From Sarcomyxa edulis (lineage: Eukaryota; Basidiomycota; Agaricomycetes; Agaricales; Mycenaceae), in NCBI GenBank assembly GCA_009761415.1, contig QUOL01000008.1:1364001-1428000 (forward strand): 64,000 nt of DNA, given 5' to 3'. Shown here piece after piece: positions 23,381-35,586 of this stretch (position 1 is its first letter; each line of letters opens with the position of its first letter). The notes below the pieces were generated by a model, which had not been told where the DNA came from, did not search any database, and saw only the letters and a list, made by a program, of their open reading frames with translations. Both the position numbers and the translations under genes were made by a program.

Positions 23381-25344
23381 TTTGGGCCTAACGCCTAGAA
23401 ATGCCCGGGAGATTGAAAAAAAAAGAGAAGATGAACGTCCAAGTTTGAGATCACGAAGTGAGCCGCGCGCAAGCCTCGTGTTTCAACATACCACGTGATC
23501 GTGCGGTATTTTGCTGGCCTGCTCAACATTTCTCGGCAAGCTTCGGTTTGACGAACTACTTACACGGAAAGACTCGAAATTAGTGATTTCTACACCACAG
23601 GAAGATTGGTGAGATATGAGATGTTACACCTTTTCTCTTCAGAGAAACGTGCATGGTGAGCGCACCACTTGTCTAGATCAAGTAATCGTACCCTCTCTCA
23701 TAGTTTGTTCTAGCATACTCACGTTCCTTGTCTAATTAAAAAGGAACGTGATTCTATTGAAGCGGACTGACCCTTGGACGTGTTACAGCAAAAATCTTGA
23801 CTGGATACACTGTCTCCGGAAAATTCACGCTGAGATGTCCTCGTGCCAAAGCTACGTCCTGAAAAACCAATCCGGGAGGGTTTCTGTAGCATAACTGAAC
23901 CAGATACTCAGCCTCTCCTCCTCGAACATCAAGTCCCCTCGAATCTACTTACTCTGTGACAGTCATTCATCACCTCCTGGCCGAGGGACAAAGTCTAGTC
24001 TGGATCGAAGAATCACTTATTTTCTTGAAGTGTGGTCACTCGTACAGAACTATTACTTAGTATTGTTGTGCTTTCAATTTCTCTTTGCGATTTGGTCGCG
24101 TCGCGTTTCAGACATTTGGACGCGTGCATATGAGACGCGTATGCACGTGTGGTTACGCGTCACATCCCGGCGTGGCGGTGGGCCAACGGTGGTTGAACGG
24201 TGGGCCGGCGTGGCGACGATCTCGGATACTAATTACTCGAGGATTTTGCGCGTTCAAGTCGCAGTCATTGTCAAGTCCTCTCCTCGTCGACTCCACACAT
24301 ATCTCTCCGCTGTGATCGATATGTTCTCTCGAACTTACAGTCTCCTCGGGTTCACGATCATTCGCAACTAAATCTTGATTAAAATTCCATCACATCCCAC
24401 AGAAGCCAATCGACAACTCTATTTGGAGTTTCGATTTTGTCGAACCTTGATCCAGAATTTGCTCCAAGCACTAGTGATCGCCGTTGTATGCTCTCTTTGG
24501 TCGGTAATAACGCTCAGCTACGCTCAATGCTACCTCCGGTGCCATGACGCAAGTTCAAGATTTCGGAGTCTTGAATTTGGTGAGTCCTTAGGCCTCAGGC
24601 TTGTATTTATCCAGTTTCTCCGCACTCAGTCGCCTGCCAGAACCGCGAGGTAGATGCGTGCCCGCATGGTACAGGCTAGCTCATAGTCCCTTGCTCGCAG
24701 CACGTTCGCAGCACTGTATTTTCCTATTTCCGAGATCAAAACACCACCACAGGCGCGAGGCCCCTGCCAACTTTCTCCTTTCGATTTGGCATACTTATTT
24801 ATACATCGCGGATCTTGTGACTCCGTGCTGTTATTTGGTCAATCCTCCGTTATCCTATTCTTCCTTGACTATACTGACCATGCCGTATACATTAGAATAT
24901 CCGGTAATTCTAATATGGACCGCGTGTACGAAGAGGTTTATGAGCGGTCCGGTCACAAAGTAATCTCTCGAAGGCATTCTCTGAGTGGAGAGCGGACTCG
25001 GTGATGCGAGGTCGCGTTGTGAAAGTCATCTTACACGGGCATAGTATCATTACAGTGATTTTGTCCATTAGACCCTTTGAATGCTGGTAATACAAGGTAA
25101 TTGTATCGACTTGTGTATAGCATTTGTCAATGTAGCTGACTAAAACTGGGCAGCATTGATGGGACATTGCTCTGGTAGACGCTCACGGCGCCGAGCTCAC
25201 GCAGTGCATCTTACGAGCCATTTGGATTCGCAACCACCCTTTGATACACCGTGACTAGCGGGGCTCGGTGTAGCTATATAACAACAACGATTGCGTTAAG
25301 ACGGTTCTAGTTACTTCCATTTCCGCCCTTCTCCCTTCACCACC
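23381..25344. other. Long divergent intergenic region between Polo kinase and PDR transporter
   Basis: About 2 kb with no supportable gene. It contains a CACGTG palindrome at 23492-23497, roughly 110 bp upstream of the Polo start. Near 24120-24165 there is a cluster of ACGCGT/ACGCG words with short inverted repeats (GTGCATA...TATGCAC). A long region upstream of a PDR transporter gene is usual, because such genes are inducible by xenobiotics. Confidence 0.5.
25274..25281 (+). promoter_or_regulatory. TATA box of the PDR transporter gene
   Basis: CTATATAAC lies about 70 bp upstream of the ATG at 25345. It is followed by a C/T-rich stretch (CTTCCATTTCCGCCCTTCTC) just before the start, as in strongly or inducibly expressed fungal genes. 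Confidence 0.6.
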
Positions 25345-28300
25345 ATGGCCGAACCCCAGGTACTGGCTGATATCGTAGAGGAAGGAGGAGTTTCCTCTGA
25401 CCCTGCCGATTCGCCTATTCATGAGCAATCACCCGTTCGGGAGCAGTCTCCTCATCATATACAGCACGTCAAACCAAGGAATAATTCGGTTTCGCGGGTG
25501 GATGTCGATTATTTCGATCAAAGTGGTGCTCTAGCGTTGCGACGAACCTTGACTGAGAAATCACAAAAGTCCGTCAAGCAGAGTAAACTCGACCGCACGA
25601 GCTCTTCTATCTCGAGTTCAACTGCAGTCTCGATAACTCCAGGGGATGGGCCATACGATCTTGAGAAAGCTCTACGAGATATCATCAAGAGGTAGGAAAA
25701 CCCCATTCATCTCACTTATATTCAACTAATTATTGGTGGCAGACGCGATGCAGCCCACATGAAGAGTCGAGAACTTGGCGTCGTGTTTCGTGATCTTTCT
25801 GTCACTGGCCTTGGGGCGTCAGTCTCTTATCAGCCTACGCTCGGCTCTGTCCTCAATCCTGTCCGGCTTTTGGAGGCAATCGAAGCCTTCAGACACCCCC
25901 CTGTTCGGACCATCTTGAGTGGCTTTGAAGGTCTGGTTAGACCCGGAGAGATGCTTCGTACGTTTTCCCTTTGTCCTGCCTGTCTTAGATATTCACGGTC
26001 TATGCCACATCGTAGTTGTTCTTGGACGGCCGGGAAGCGGTTGCAGTACATTTCTCAAGACCATAGCAAATCATCGCGAAGAATATCACTCCGTTACTGG
26101 CGAAGTCCATTACGATTCACTTAGCCCCGAGGACGTGACAAAACACTTCAGAGGCGATGTACAATATTGTCCAGAAGACGATATCCATTTCCCTACCCTC
26201 ACAGTACAACAGGTAAGTCATTATCCATCTAGGAATTCATTATTTGACTGACACACGGGGAAGACCGTTAAATTTGCGGTGAAGACAAGGGCGCCTCGCA
26301 CGCGACTCCAAGGTACACGAAAGGAGTACAACACGCTCCTGACTGACATCTTGACTACGATCTTCGGCCTGAGACACGCAAAAAACACTCCAGTGGGTGA
26401 TGCTGCTATTAGGGGAGTCAGCGGAGGAGAGAAAAAGAGGGTCTCTCTCGCCGAAGCATTGGCAACTCGAGCGTGTATCGGCAATTGGGATAAGTTCGTT
26501 GCCAAGTTGCGTTTCTTATGAAGGTGTGCTGACTCGTCACAATTTCTTAGCTCTACTCGTGGTCTCGATGCTTCCACTGCTCTTGAGTTTGTCCGTGCTT
26601 TGAGGATCGCAACTGATACGTTCAGGCTGACAAACATTGTCTCTATCGTGAGTTCGAGCGCAGACTTCTCTTTCAAACTCTTCTCATCATAACATCGTGC
26701 AGTATCAAGCCGGGGAATCCTTGTATAACCACTTCGACAAAGTCTGCGTCATCTACGAAGGAAAGATGGCTTACTTCGGGCCGGCCGACAAGGCTAGGCA
26801 ATATTTCATTGACATGGGATACGAGCCTGCTAATCGACAGACCACTGCTGATTTCCTCGTCGCCGTTACTGATCCCAATGGCCGAATTCCTCGAGCTGGC
26901 GTGTCATCCCTTCCCCGGAATGCAACTGAATTTGAAGCGTACTTCAAACAATCAGCTGCTGGGCGTGGGAACAGGGAAGAAATGGACGCGTACAGTGCCG
27001 AGTTTGTGGGTGTTCCGGATAGGGCCAAAGCTTACGCAGAGCACGTCCGAGCTGAGCGCCCGAAACACAGTGATAAGGGTAGCCCTTATACGGTTTCTAT
27101 TCCCATGCAGGTTCGGGCTGTTATGTTGCGGAGGGTGCAGATCCTCAAAGGAAACATGGTGACTCAATTCATCAATCTCTTGTCAGTGCAAGCTTTCGAT
27201 CCTTGTTTTCGTATTGATGCTAAAACTTGGTGTGAAGCTCGTTCATATTTCAGGCAATCATCATGGGGACTGTCTTTCTGAAGGTTCCTGACTCGACCTC
27301 CGCGTATTTCTCGCGTGGAGGTGTCCTGTTCTTGTGCGTCGATATCACATCTCTTTCATCCTATGTTAGACTGACTATATCGTCTTTTGACAGCGCTTTG
27401 TTGTTTTCTGCCCTCGCTACTATGGCTGAAATTCCTGCTTTATACGCCCAACGTCCTATTGTCGATCGTCACCAAAAGGCTGCCCTTTATCACCCTTTCG
27501 TGGAAGCACGTGAGTAATTGACATATAACGCCTAGACAGCTGGCATTAACACCTCGTAGTTGCGTTGACACTGGTCGACATCCCCATCACTTTCTTTACC
27601 ACGATCATTTTCGCCGTTATCCTTTACTTCTTGGTCCGATTGCAACAGACTGCTGTGAGTCCTTGTTCTAATGCTGCTGATTCCGAAGTAGATCTGACCG
27701 TCTAATATCTTATGAAGTCTCAATTCTTGTAAGTCTATCGTATCTACCATCTTGGAAGTCATTATCTCATGAATCTGGCTAGTATCTTCTACTTGTTTTT
27801 ATTCGTGATGGCCATTACGATGAAGGCCTGGTTTAGAATGATCGCTGCAGCATTTGCCTCGGAAGCTACGGCACAGAGTGTGGCCGGAATAGCAGTCCTT
27901 GCGCTATCTATCTACACAGGTGACTGCAGAGATACATCTCATCAAGCCGCGGCTCATGTGTAGTTCAATAGGTTATACAATCCCCAAACCGTCTATGATT
28001 GGCGCGTTGCGATGGATCACCTACATTAACGTGCGTCCATTCATGATGTCTTTCAGTGGTAAGCTCATCTAAACATCTTATAGCCCCTGCGATATGGATT
28101 CGAGAGTATCCTTACAAACGAATTCCGGACCCTTAACGGCTCTTGTGCTACTCTTGTGCCACAGGGACCCGGTTACGAGAATATTTCTATCATCAATCAA
28201 GTATGCACTTCAGTTGGCTCCGAGCCTGCTCAGGCCTTCGTGGATGGTAGTCGTTTTGCGGAACTGTCTTACGGATTCAACTATTCCCACACATGGATGG

Positions 28301-31300
28301 TGAGTCTTATCGATTGTGCTTCAAGAAATCTGCTGACTCTGAACTAGAACTTTGGAATCGTCGTTGCGTTCGCTGTTGCGTTCATCTTTGGGCTTCTCGC
28401 ATTCTCAGAGTTCAATACTACATCTGCAAGCGAGACCGCCGTCATCTTGTTCAAACGAGGAACAAAGTCCTACGTTATTCGGGACGGCTCTTCCTCCAAC
28501 GACGAAGAGAAAGTCCGAGAGACGGCTATCCCTATGCCTGCGGATCTTCCAGCGCCAACGTCAAGCGCTTTAGAGAAGCCAGCTGTCACAGACATCTTTT
28601 CTTGGCAACATATACAGTACACTGTCCCGGTGCCTGACGGTCAACGACGATTGCTCGACGATGTCTCAGGTTATGTAGCTCCCGGTAAATTGACGGCTCT
28701 CATGGGTGAAAGGTCAGTCTTCTGGTATTTGACCCATCTTCGTCGCTGACTTTGAGACTGCAGTGGTGCTGGAAAGGTCGTAATTCAACTTCATGATGCT
28801 TCTTTTCATGCTGATCGCGCTTGTTGTTAGACCACTCTTTTGAATGTCCTTGCCCAACGTGTCAGCACCGGTGTTGTCACTGGTGATAGATTCGTCAACG
28901 GCCAAGCATTACCTCGTGACTTCCAATCCCAAACGTTAGTCCACGATTTCTCCACTTATACTGACAGCTTACCATCTTATCGGTCTCCAAAGTGGCTACG
29001 TCCAACAAATGGACACACATCTACCCACTACTTCTGTTCGTGAGGCTCTCCTCTTCTCTGCTAAGATGCGTCAACCAGCCTCGGTCCCTCTGGCAGAAAA
29101 GGAAGCCTAGTAAGCCGTCCTTAATTCCTGGTTTGTTTGGGTTGTGTGGGTATCTGACTTTCGTCATGTTCGTAGTGTCGAGAAATGCCTGGAGATGTGC
29201 GGATTGGAGGCCTATGGCGATGCGGCTGTCGGATCACTAGGTATCGAGCACCGCAAACGGACCACCATCGGAGTCGAGCTTGCTGCGAAGGTAACCTTGA
29301 TCGGTCTAATAGTTCGTCTTCCTTGAACTAACAACTTCCAGCCGAAATTGCTCTTGTTTTTGGATGAGCCAACTTCTGGACTTGACTCCCAAAGTGCTTG
29401 GGCAATCATGTTATTCTTGCGTGATCTGGCCAATAAGGGTCAGGCTATCCTATGCACGTACGCGTATTTCTTTTCAATATCCTTCCGTACTCGTCACTGA
29501 TATCATAGTACAGTATTCATCAGGTAGGATCAGCATATTTCTCGAAGACCCGAATTGATCTTACTCTCTCACGCAGCCTTCTGCCGAGTTATTCCAGGTT
29601 CGCCTGAATCATGTCTGCCTCATTGCAGAATATATACTCAAATGAAGTCCAGGTCTTCGATAGGATCCTACTACTTCGCAAGGGAGGACAGACCGTTTAT
29701 TTCGGGGACCTCGGTCGTAATGCCACTACCCTTATACACTACTTCGAAAAGAATGGCGGCCGACCTTGTTCTCCCGACGAGAATCCGTAAGTTTTTTCCC
29801 TGGAATTCATCCGTGTGGGATTTATTGAATATATGTTTACTAGGGCGGAATACATGCTCGACGTGATTGGCGGTAAGCTGTCATCCATTCCATCCACTTG
29901 ACTCACTAACTCAGAAGCTTCAAATCAGCGGGAGCCACAGCAACTAGTGCCCAAGACTGGTATGACATTTGGCAACATTCTCCGGAATCAGTAGAAACGC
30001 AACGGGAAATCGATTCCATCCACACGGAGGGCCGCAGCCGTCCTGCAGCCGAGACTACGATTCATAGCGAGTTCGCTACTTCATGGGTATATCAGACTGT
30101 AGAGCTAGTGAAACGAAATGCTGCATCGCTCTGGCGAAGTCCAACCTATCTCCTGGCGAAACTGGTTTTGAACATTGTTGGTGAGTTGATCATGTTGAAC
30201 AATTGCCTGATGTGGTCACTTATAATGCGACAGGGGGACTGTTTATTGGTTTCACTTTCTTTAAAGCGAAGGATACGCAGCAAGGCACCCAGAATAAACT
30301 CTTCTCCATTTTTATGGCTACCATTCTATGGTACGTCAAGAAAATCATACGGACTACACATCCTCTTGACTGTAACGATAGTGTTCCCCTGGCAAACCAA
30401 ATTCAAGTTCCTTTCATTCATATACGCGAGATTTACGAGATTCGAGAGCGACCAAGTCGGATGTGAGCAATCTAGCTTCTTCATGTCTAGCTCGACAGTG
30501 CTCTGATGCATTTATTGCAGGTATTCCTGGACGGCGTTGGTCACATCCCAAATTCTCATAGAACTGCCTTGGAATATATTAGGCTCTTCTTTATTCTTTT
30601 TGACGTGGTATTGGACCGTAGGCAAGTGAAATATCTGTACCCCGGTCCAAACCAGCGAATCTTACCACTTCAACCACAGGTTTCGAAACGAGCAGGGGTG
30701 GATACACCTATCTTGTAAGTCATCTCGCAGCTAAAGTAGGTGTCAATCGGGCTCAACAACAATGATCAGATGCTTGCGGTCGTAATGCCTCTGTACTACA
30801 CCACCATTGCTCAAGCCGTTGCCGCCATGTCTGCTAATGCGGAAATCGCAGCGATCCTTTTCAGTGTCTTATTCTCGTTTGTTCTTACATTGCAAGTCCT
30901 TCTTGTCAGTGTGGTCCTGATTGAATAGTAGCGCTGACCACCCGACTTGTCATAGTAATGGTGTTCTGCAACCTTTTCGGGAGCTCGGTTGGTGGCGATG
31001 GATGTATCGTCTATCTCCTTTTACTTATTTGATCGAAGGTCAGTAGCTCTTGTCCTTTAGTTATTCAAGTTCATGCTCAGCTCGTTTTATCCAGGCCTTC
31101 TGGGACAAGGTTCGCTCTTCTCGTCACACAAGTGGTTCGTCAGTACAGTACTCACTAACTGCAATACAGCCATCGGCGGACAGGAAATCAATTGTTCGGC
31201 AGTCGAGTTTGCCACGCTAGATCCACCCTCTGGTCAAACTTGTGGGCAATACATGCAGAACTACATCAATGCCGCCGGAGGCTATCTCAGTAATCCACAA

Positions 31301-31570
31301 GCGACCAGCTCTTGTGAATTCTGCGCATTCAGGACCACGGACCAATTCCTCGAGAATAGTTTCAACATTTTTAGGCATCATGCATGGCGCAATTTCGGCT
31401 TCATGCTCGCCTTTGTGGTTTTCAACGTAAGTTCTTCTCTTCTCTCTATGTAGTGATGTGCATTGACGGTGTTCTAGATCGCTTTCACATTCATCTTCAC
31501 ATATGTTTTCCGCATCCGTACCGGAAGCGTCTTCTCCTTCCTGAAGACTCGTCTCCGTAGAAAGACATAG
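25345..31570 (+). CDS. Full-size PDR-type ABC transporter (ABCG, drug efflux)
   Basis: Plasma-membrane pump of the pleiotropic drug resistance family, (NBD-TMD)x2, about 1,450-1,500 residues. NBD1 has the degenerate Walker A typical of fungal PDR proteins (GRPGSGCST, Cys for Lys), signature [10 protein letters not shown], and the degenerate Walker B region [15 protein letters not shown]2 is canonical: [15 protein letters not shown], signature-region [10 protein letters not shown], and [15 protein letters not shown]. Between them are [20 protein letters not shown] and a Cys-containing large loop ([19 protein letters not shown]). The C-terminus ends TRLRRKT. The gene is cut by about 25-30 introns. 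Two exons are tiny: 27718-27728 (11 nt) and 28764-28776 (13 nt); the 13-nt exon encodes part of the NBD2 Walker A. All exons I joined stay in frame, so the gene looks intact. Likely export of toxic hydrophobic compounds; substrate cannot be told. Confidence 0.95.
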
Positions 31571-31819
31571 ATCTCTCGATACCTATAAATCCATGACGCA
31601 CATCTATAATAGCTAGACATATCAATGGACAATTACCCCCTGCTACCTATAATACTCACCTTACCCAGCCTAACGTCTCGTAACGCCTCATGTACGATCC
31701 ATGATACTTGCACATTTATATACGACTGCTCTTCAATGATATTCCATCATTTCTGGATGTCTTCCATGCGGAAATGTAGATTTGGTACATCAACGCGTTC
31801 CCTCAGCGGTCAGCAGAGT

Positions 31820-33308
31820 TCAAGCCCCATCCGCATTGTTCTTGCTGTCTGTGATGTTCTGCACGATGCCAGTCTTACAGACACTGACATTGCTGAACCA
31901 CGGATGCTCCTGCAGTTCTGCAAGGCCCATCCGGTCTTCAGGTCGAGCCTGGAGTATTCCCTTCAACAGATCCACGAAGAGCGCAGCGTCTTCTGTCCCC
32001 GTTCCAATTGTCTCGGTATACTCCACTCCAATCTCTTTCCATCGCTCTTCTACATCTTTCTGGGTAAGCTGATCTTCTGAATCGCATAGCGTCAGCACAC
32101 AGAAAAGGGAATATAATCTTCGTATGCACTCACGAAAATCTTTGAACTCTTTCAAGACGTCGGGAATCTTCCAACTCTCAGGGAGCCTGCCCGTAAGCTT
32201 TACGAGCTCGATAAATCGTCGGTCACGCAACCCGAGGTCGAATACGTCGAGCAGAACATAACCAAACATTATCTCGTAGATCTGAATCGTGAGCCGTCAG
32301 CAAGATGGGCCAATCGAGCGATCAACGGGACGGTTATTACGCTGCATCCTAGAGACCAGACATCGCAGGCGGGCTGGAAGCCATCGGAGAGCCCCAACAT
32401 TACTTCAGGCGGGTAGTTGCTGTCTGGCAATACATATTCGTCTGGGCGATCGGCACCTTCTATATAAGCTGTATTATCGGTCAGGTCAGGTCAGGTCAAC
32501 TTTCCGAAATCATGCTAACACTAACCAGTTCCCAGATCAATAATCTGGGCGTGGAGAGCCTCTTCACGGTTGAAGAGCTTGGACAAGTTCCGACACGGAT
32601 ACACTAGCTCGTCGGGCAAAAATGGCCGTTGCTTGTTATCGACTGGAATCGTCACCGGAGGTCCGAGTACAGCCTTGATATGGTCCAACGTTCCAGAAAT
32701 TCTGCCCAGGCGGAGCATAAAGTTTTTTGGATGTAGATCTAGCATCAATGGCTAGTTCAGATAAACTTCAAGAGTCATTCGAGATGATAAATCGTACCGT
32801 TGTGCGTTACGCCGTACTTGTGCAGATATTCTACTCCGCCCAGAATCTGTTTGATGAAACTTTTCTTCTCTGTGATCGTGAGGTCCGCGTCTGACCAAGA
32901 CAACATCACTTCGGTAACTAGTACACGGTGCGGGATGTTGCCAAAGGTGGGCGCTAGGTCGAAGGAGTCCAGCAGCGTCATGATATGAGATTTGCCAGGG
33001 CGTTCTGGAAGTTGTGAAATTGTGTTCATGACATCGATTTTCAATGCCACCTCAGCAGGTTTTTCAATTTTGACCGCCACGTAGCTTTCGGGCTTCCTTC
33101 GGGTCATGCTTTCGGTAAGGACGTTCAATTTGAGATGAACTCGGGCAACTCACATTTGAAGATCGAGTGCAAGCCACACAGTCGAGTACGTGCCGTACCC
33201 AAGCTTGTGGAAAATCTCGTACCGATCTTTGAAGACCTGTCCACGCTTTACGGGGTAATAGTCAGGATATTCCTCGAGGTCCTCAACGCTGTCCGAATCC
33301 ACAGTCAT
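31820..33308 (-). CDS. SRPK-like serine/arginine-protein kinase
   Basis: Starts MTVDSDSVEDLEEYPDYYPV and continues KRGQVFKDRYEIFHKLGYGTYSTVWLAL, the usual fungal SRPK opening with its glycine-rich loop. The ATP lysine is in YVAVKIEKP. The catalytic loop, joined over an intron, reads VTHNDLHPKNFML, so the HRD motif is HND but the catalytic Asp and Asn are kept. The metal-binding motif is IIDLGTA, DLG instead of DFG as in SRPKs. DVWSLGC follows, and the end is DRMGLAELQEHPWFSN. At the helix-C position the Glu seems replaced by Asp (KIDVMNTIS). At about 400 residues it lacks a long kinase insert. Such kinases phosphorylate SR splicing factors; many basidiomycetes have multiple divergent copies. 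Its real substrate is unknown. Confidence 0.88.
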
Positions 33309-34002
33309 TGTCGATAGATTGCAAAAATGATCTGAGAAACTATAGAAAGGTTTTGGTCTTGGTCTTGGCCACTGATGTCTACTAGAGGACGCAATGAAAA
33401 GGGTGTGATCTCGATGGAATATGTTGACTTGAAGCGTGTAGGTGGGTAGATGACAATCGCCAATGAAAAGGATATGTTTTGAGCGGCCGAGTAAGCGATT
33501 TGAGCATTCGTAACCTCTTGAATGAATAGAGACTCTGAGAAGAACATGAAATGCAGCTAAGTTCTGTCAGTAACGCACCGTTCTTACAGTGTGAACAAAA
33601 ACGTTGTGGTAAAAGGGATGCTTATGCTAAAAATAGTGATCGGACAGCAATCATGGTCGGATAGGGGCTTTTAGTCTCAACCGTACCTCGTAGCTGTCTA
33701 TCTATCGCCACTTGCTTATAGCTAGACTGGTCACCAGCCCAACTTCTTCGGACACAGCTATCTCCGAGACAATGCCAATGGACCACCAGACTCGTACTAG
33801 GCTCGAAGTTTGGTGTCTCGCGTGATCTAGCTGGGAACCTCTTGTCAAACCCAAATCTCACTGGCAGTGGTCTGCGGCCATTGGCTTCCTTTACGATTTG
33901 ACAGCGGCTTCAGCTTCATTACTTGCTATATAATGTGAATTCGTTCTACTCATCTCAAGCTAGCAGTGCAGCCAGCCTTCAAACCACCCACACCCACTCA
34001 GT
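33309..34002. other. Divergent promoter region of the SRPK-like and 34003 genes
   Basis: No gene seen. The segment near the SRPK start could carry its 5' UTR; the last 80 bp hold the TATA box of the downstream gene. Short frames on both strands have no recognisable content. Confidence 0.5.
33927..33934 (+). promoter_or_regulatory. Strong TATA box (TATATAAT)
   Basis: TATATAAT is centred about 70 bp upstream of the ATG at 34003. A CAAG/CCACCCACACCCACTC leader follows and runs up to ATG. This arrangement is typical of highly expressed fungal genes. Confidence 0.65.
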
Positions 34003-34646
34003 ATGTCGACGATTGATAAAACGCGTCTCGGCTTTGTCAAACTCGAAGGGGTCAAGGCTAATGGAGCCTCGATCGAAGTCCACTACCTGATCAACGCCAA
34101 CAACCCTGTTGTCACTCCGACAGACCCAGCTGCACTCAAGCTCGAGCTCTCTCTTGTCGAAGCTTTTGCGAAGGCATGGGTAGCTGGAACCACGGTTTGT
34201 GCTGTCTGACCTCTTTGGTCATACTAGCTGACTTAGATACACAGAGCGTGCCCAAAACTGACCCCCCGCCCTACCCCGCCTACACTCCAACGGTGGCTGA
34301 TAAAGATGTTGAGATGATAATTATCACGTAGGCATATTATTTTGGAGACTATCATCTACTTGACGCAGGGTTCCCGTACAGAGGTCCATACGATGCCACT
34401 GCTCATGCCTGGACTTCGGGGTGGGTTGCTCCGAAAGCGCAGCGCGATGCTACCAACCAAGACAAATTTTTGCAAAAGTATCAGTTCCATGCTCAAACAA
34501 ACGCATCGGGCGTTTACAAAGACTATACCGTCAATGTTAGGGCTGGGAGCGGGAGCAAAAACTCCAACCCGACAGCGGCTAAACTGGCGGCAGGGAGAGC
34601 TGTGGTGTTGGGGACCGGAACATTCCAGAATGGGAAGTTTGTATAA
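34003..34646 (+). CDS. Unknown 179-residue soluble protein
   Basis: Three exons, 34003-34194, 34245-34327 and 34382-34646, give 179 residues. The third acceptor (GTACAG at 34381) was chosen because it restores the frame: IIIT joined to GPYDATAHAWTSGW. The N-terminal half reads as a beta-rich segment (GFVKLEGVKANGASIEVHYL) and a Pro-rich turn (KTDPPPYPAYTP). The C-terminal half is Gly/Ala/Asn-rich and ends GTGTFQNGKFV. There is no signal peptide, membrane segment or Cys-rich pattern. I do not recognise the family. The strong TATA box and clean short introns suggest a real, well expressed gene. Confidence 0.7.
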
Positions 34647-34939
34647 GCAGTCTAGAATAAATCTAGGATAAATCCAGAAGCAGAAGGTCAGAAACAGGAC
34701 TGTATGAAATACAGAAGGATTATGAACCGCTTCGTGCGTGAAGATAAGCAACGTCAAACATATAATGATGTTCTCGAAGCCGTAGTCCACGCGTACAGAA
34801 CCGGCTGACGGGATTTCGAAGGCATTCCAGCAAGCGGCGAGCTACGTTGGTATAAGTAGATGTCCAGGTTGTCTACCGTCATCGAATCTCGCAAATCTTA
34901 GGACCAAGTCATGGATCGCAATACACGAGTATCGTAGCC

Positions 34940-35369
34940 ATGCTTGTAGAGTCTGCTTCTCTGTACTCCCTATTCTCCCTCCTCCTCGTTATTCCCTTTG
35001 CGATAGATAACCCGATCCAAAATGTCTCCTTGAAAATGCTGGGCAAAATTCAAGTATGCTCTTATATCTTCTCCTTCACAATATGGGCTGACTCATGGTT
35101 CTCAGGCTTGTCGTGCTTACTAGATAATCACTCCACTGCTCATCATCTTCCGCTCTGCACAGGGTAGAGCCTGGGGGGAAGGAACCTCTACCAGAGTCAT
35201 GGCGTCAAATACCGGTAGTCGGAAGAGCTTGAGTCGAATGCCCCAGATCCGTTTCAGCCGGGATAGGACAGACCCCAGCAGTGTAGTAGGATCTGGTGGA
35301 AGTATTCTCGATATTCACAAGGATTGGGAAGCACGTCAACGAGATGAAGAGTTTTTGAGTGTTGTGTAA
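34940..35369 (+). pseudogene. 5'-truncated relic of an agaric seven-helix membrane protein
   Basis: Two joined pieces, 34940-35054 and 35119-35369. The first reads MLVESASLYSLFSLLLVIPF and NVSLKMLGKIQ; after an intron come IITPLLIIFRSAQGRAWGEG and TSTRVMA. This is the last membrane helix pair and the R(V/S)AQGRAW tail of a multi-helix membrane family (about 300 residues) very common in Agaricomycetes. The protein ends with a polar tail at a TAA. Nothing upstream encodes the earlier helices: the 290 bp back to the previous gene have no matching frames. So this is a truncated fragment rather than a full gene, unless a short two-helix protein is made. Confidence 0.55.
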
Positions 35370-35586
35370 ATATCAAGTACAGTCCGATTCCATATCTCAT
35401 TGTAGCAATATGGCTCGCCGGAGTGGCCAGCGAAGAACGAGACGCCACATCGCCTCTTTTAGTAGAAAGCATACTCATTGCGCGTGACTGTGACACAAAC
35501 GCGGATGCCGTGCAATTGAGGCGTGTTCAGCTTGGCTGCAACCTGGCTCCACCCTGTAGCTGGTCATTCTTTTCTTTCTTCCCTCC

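Noticed and set aside
32480..32502. Short tandem AGGTC/GGTCA repeat
   Set aside because: Only about four units inside an intron of the SRPK-like gene; ordinary microsatellite-like sequence.
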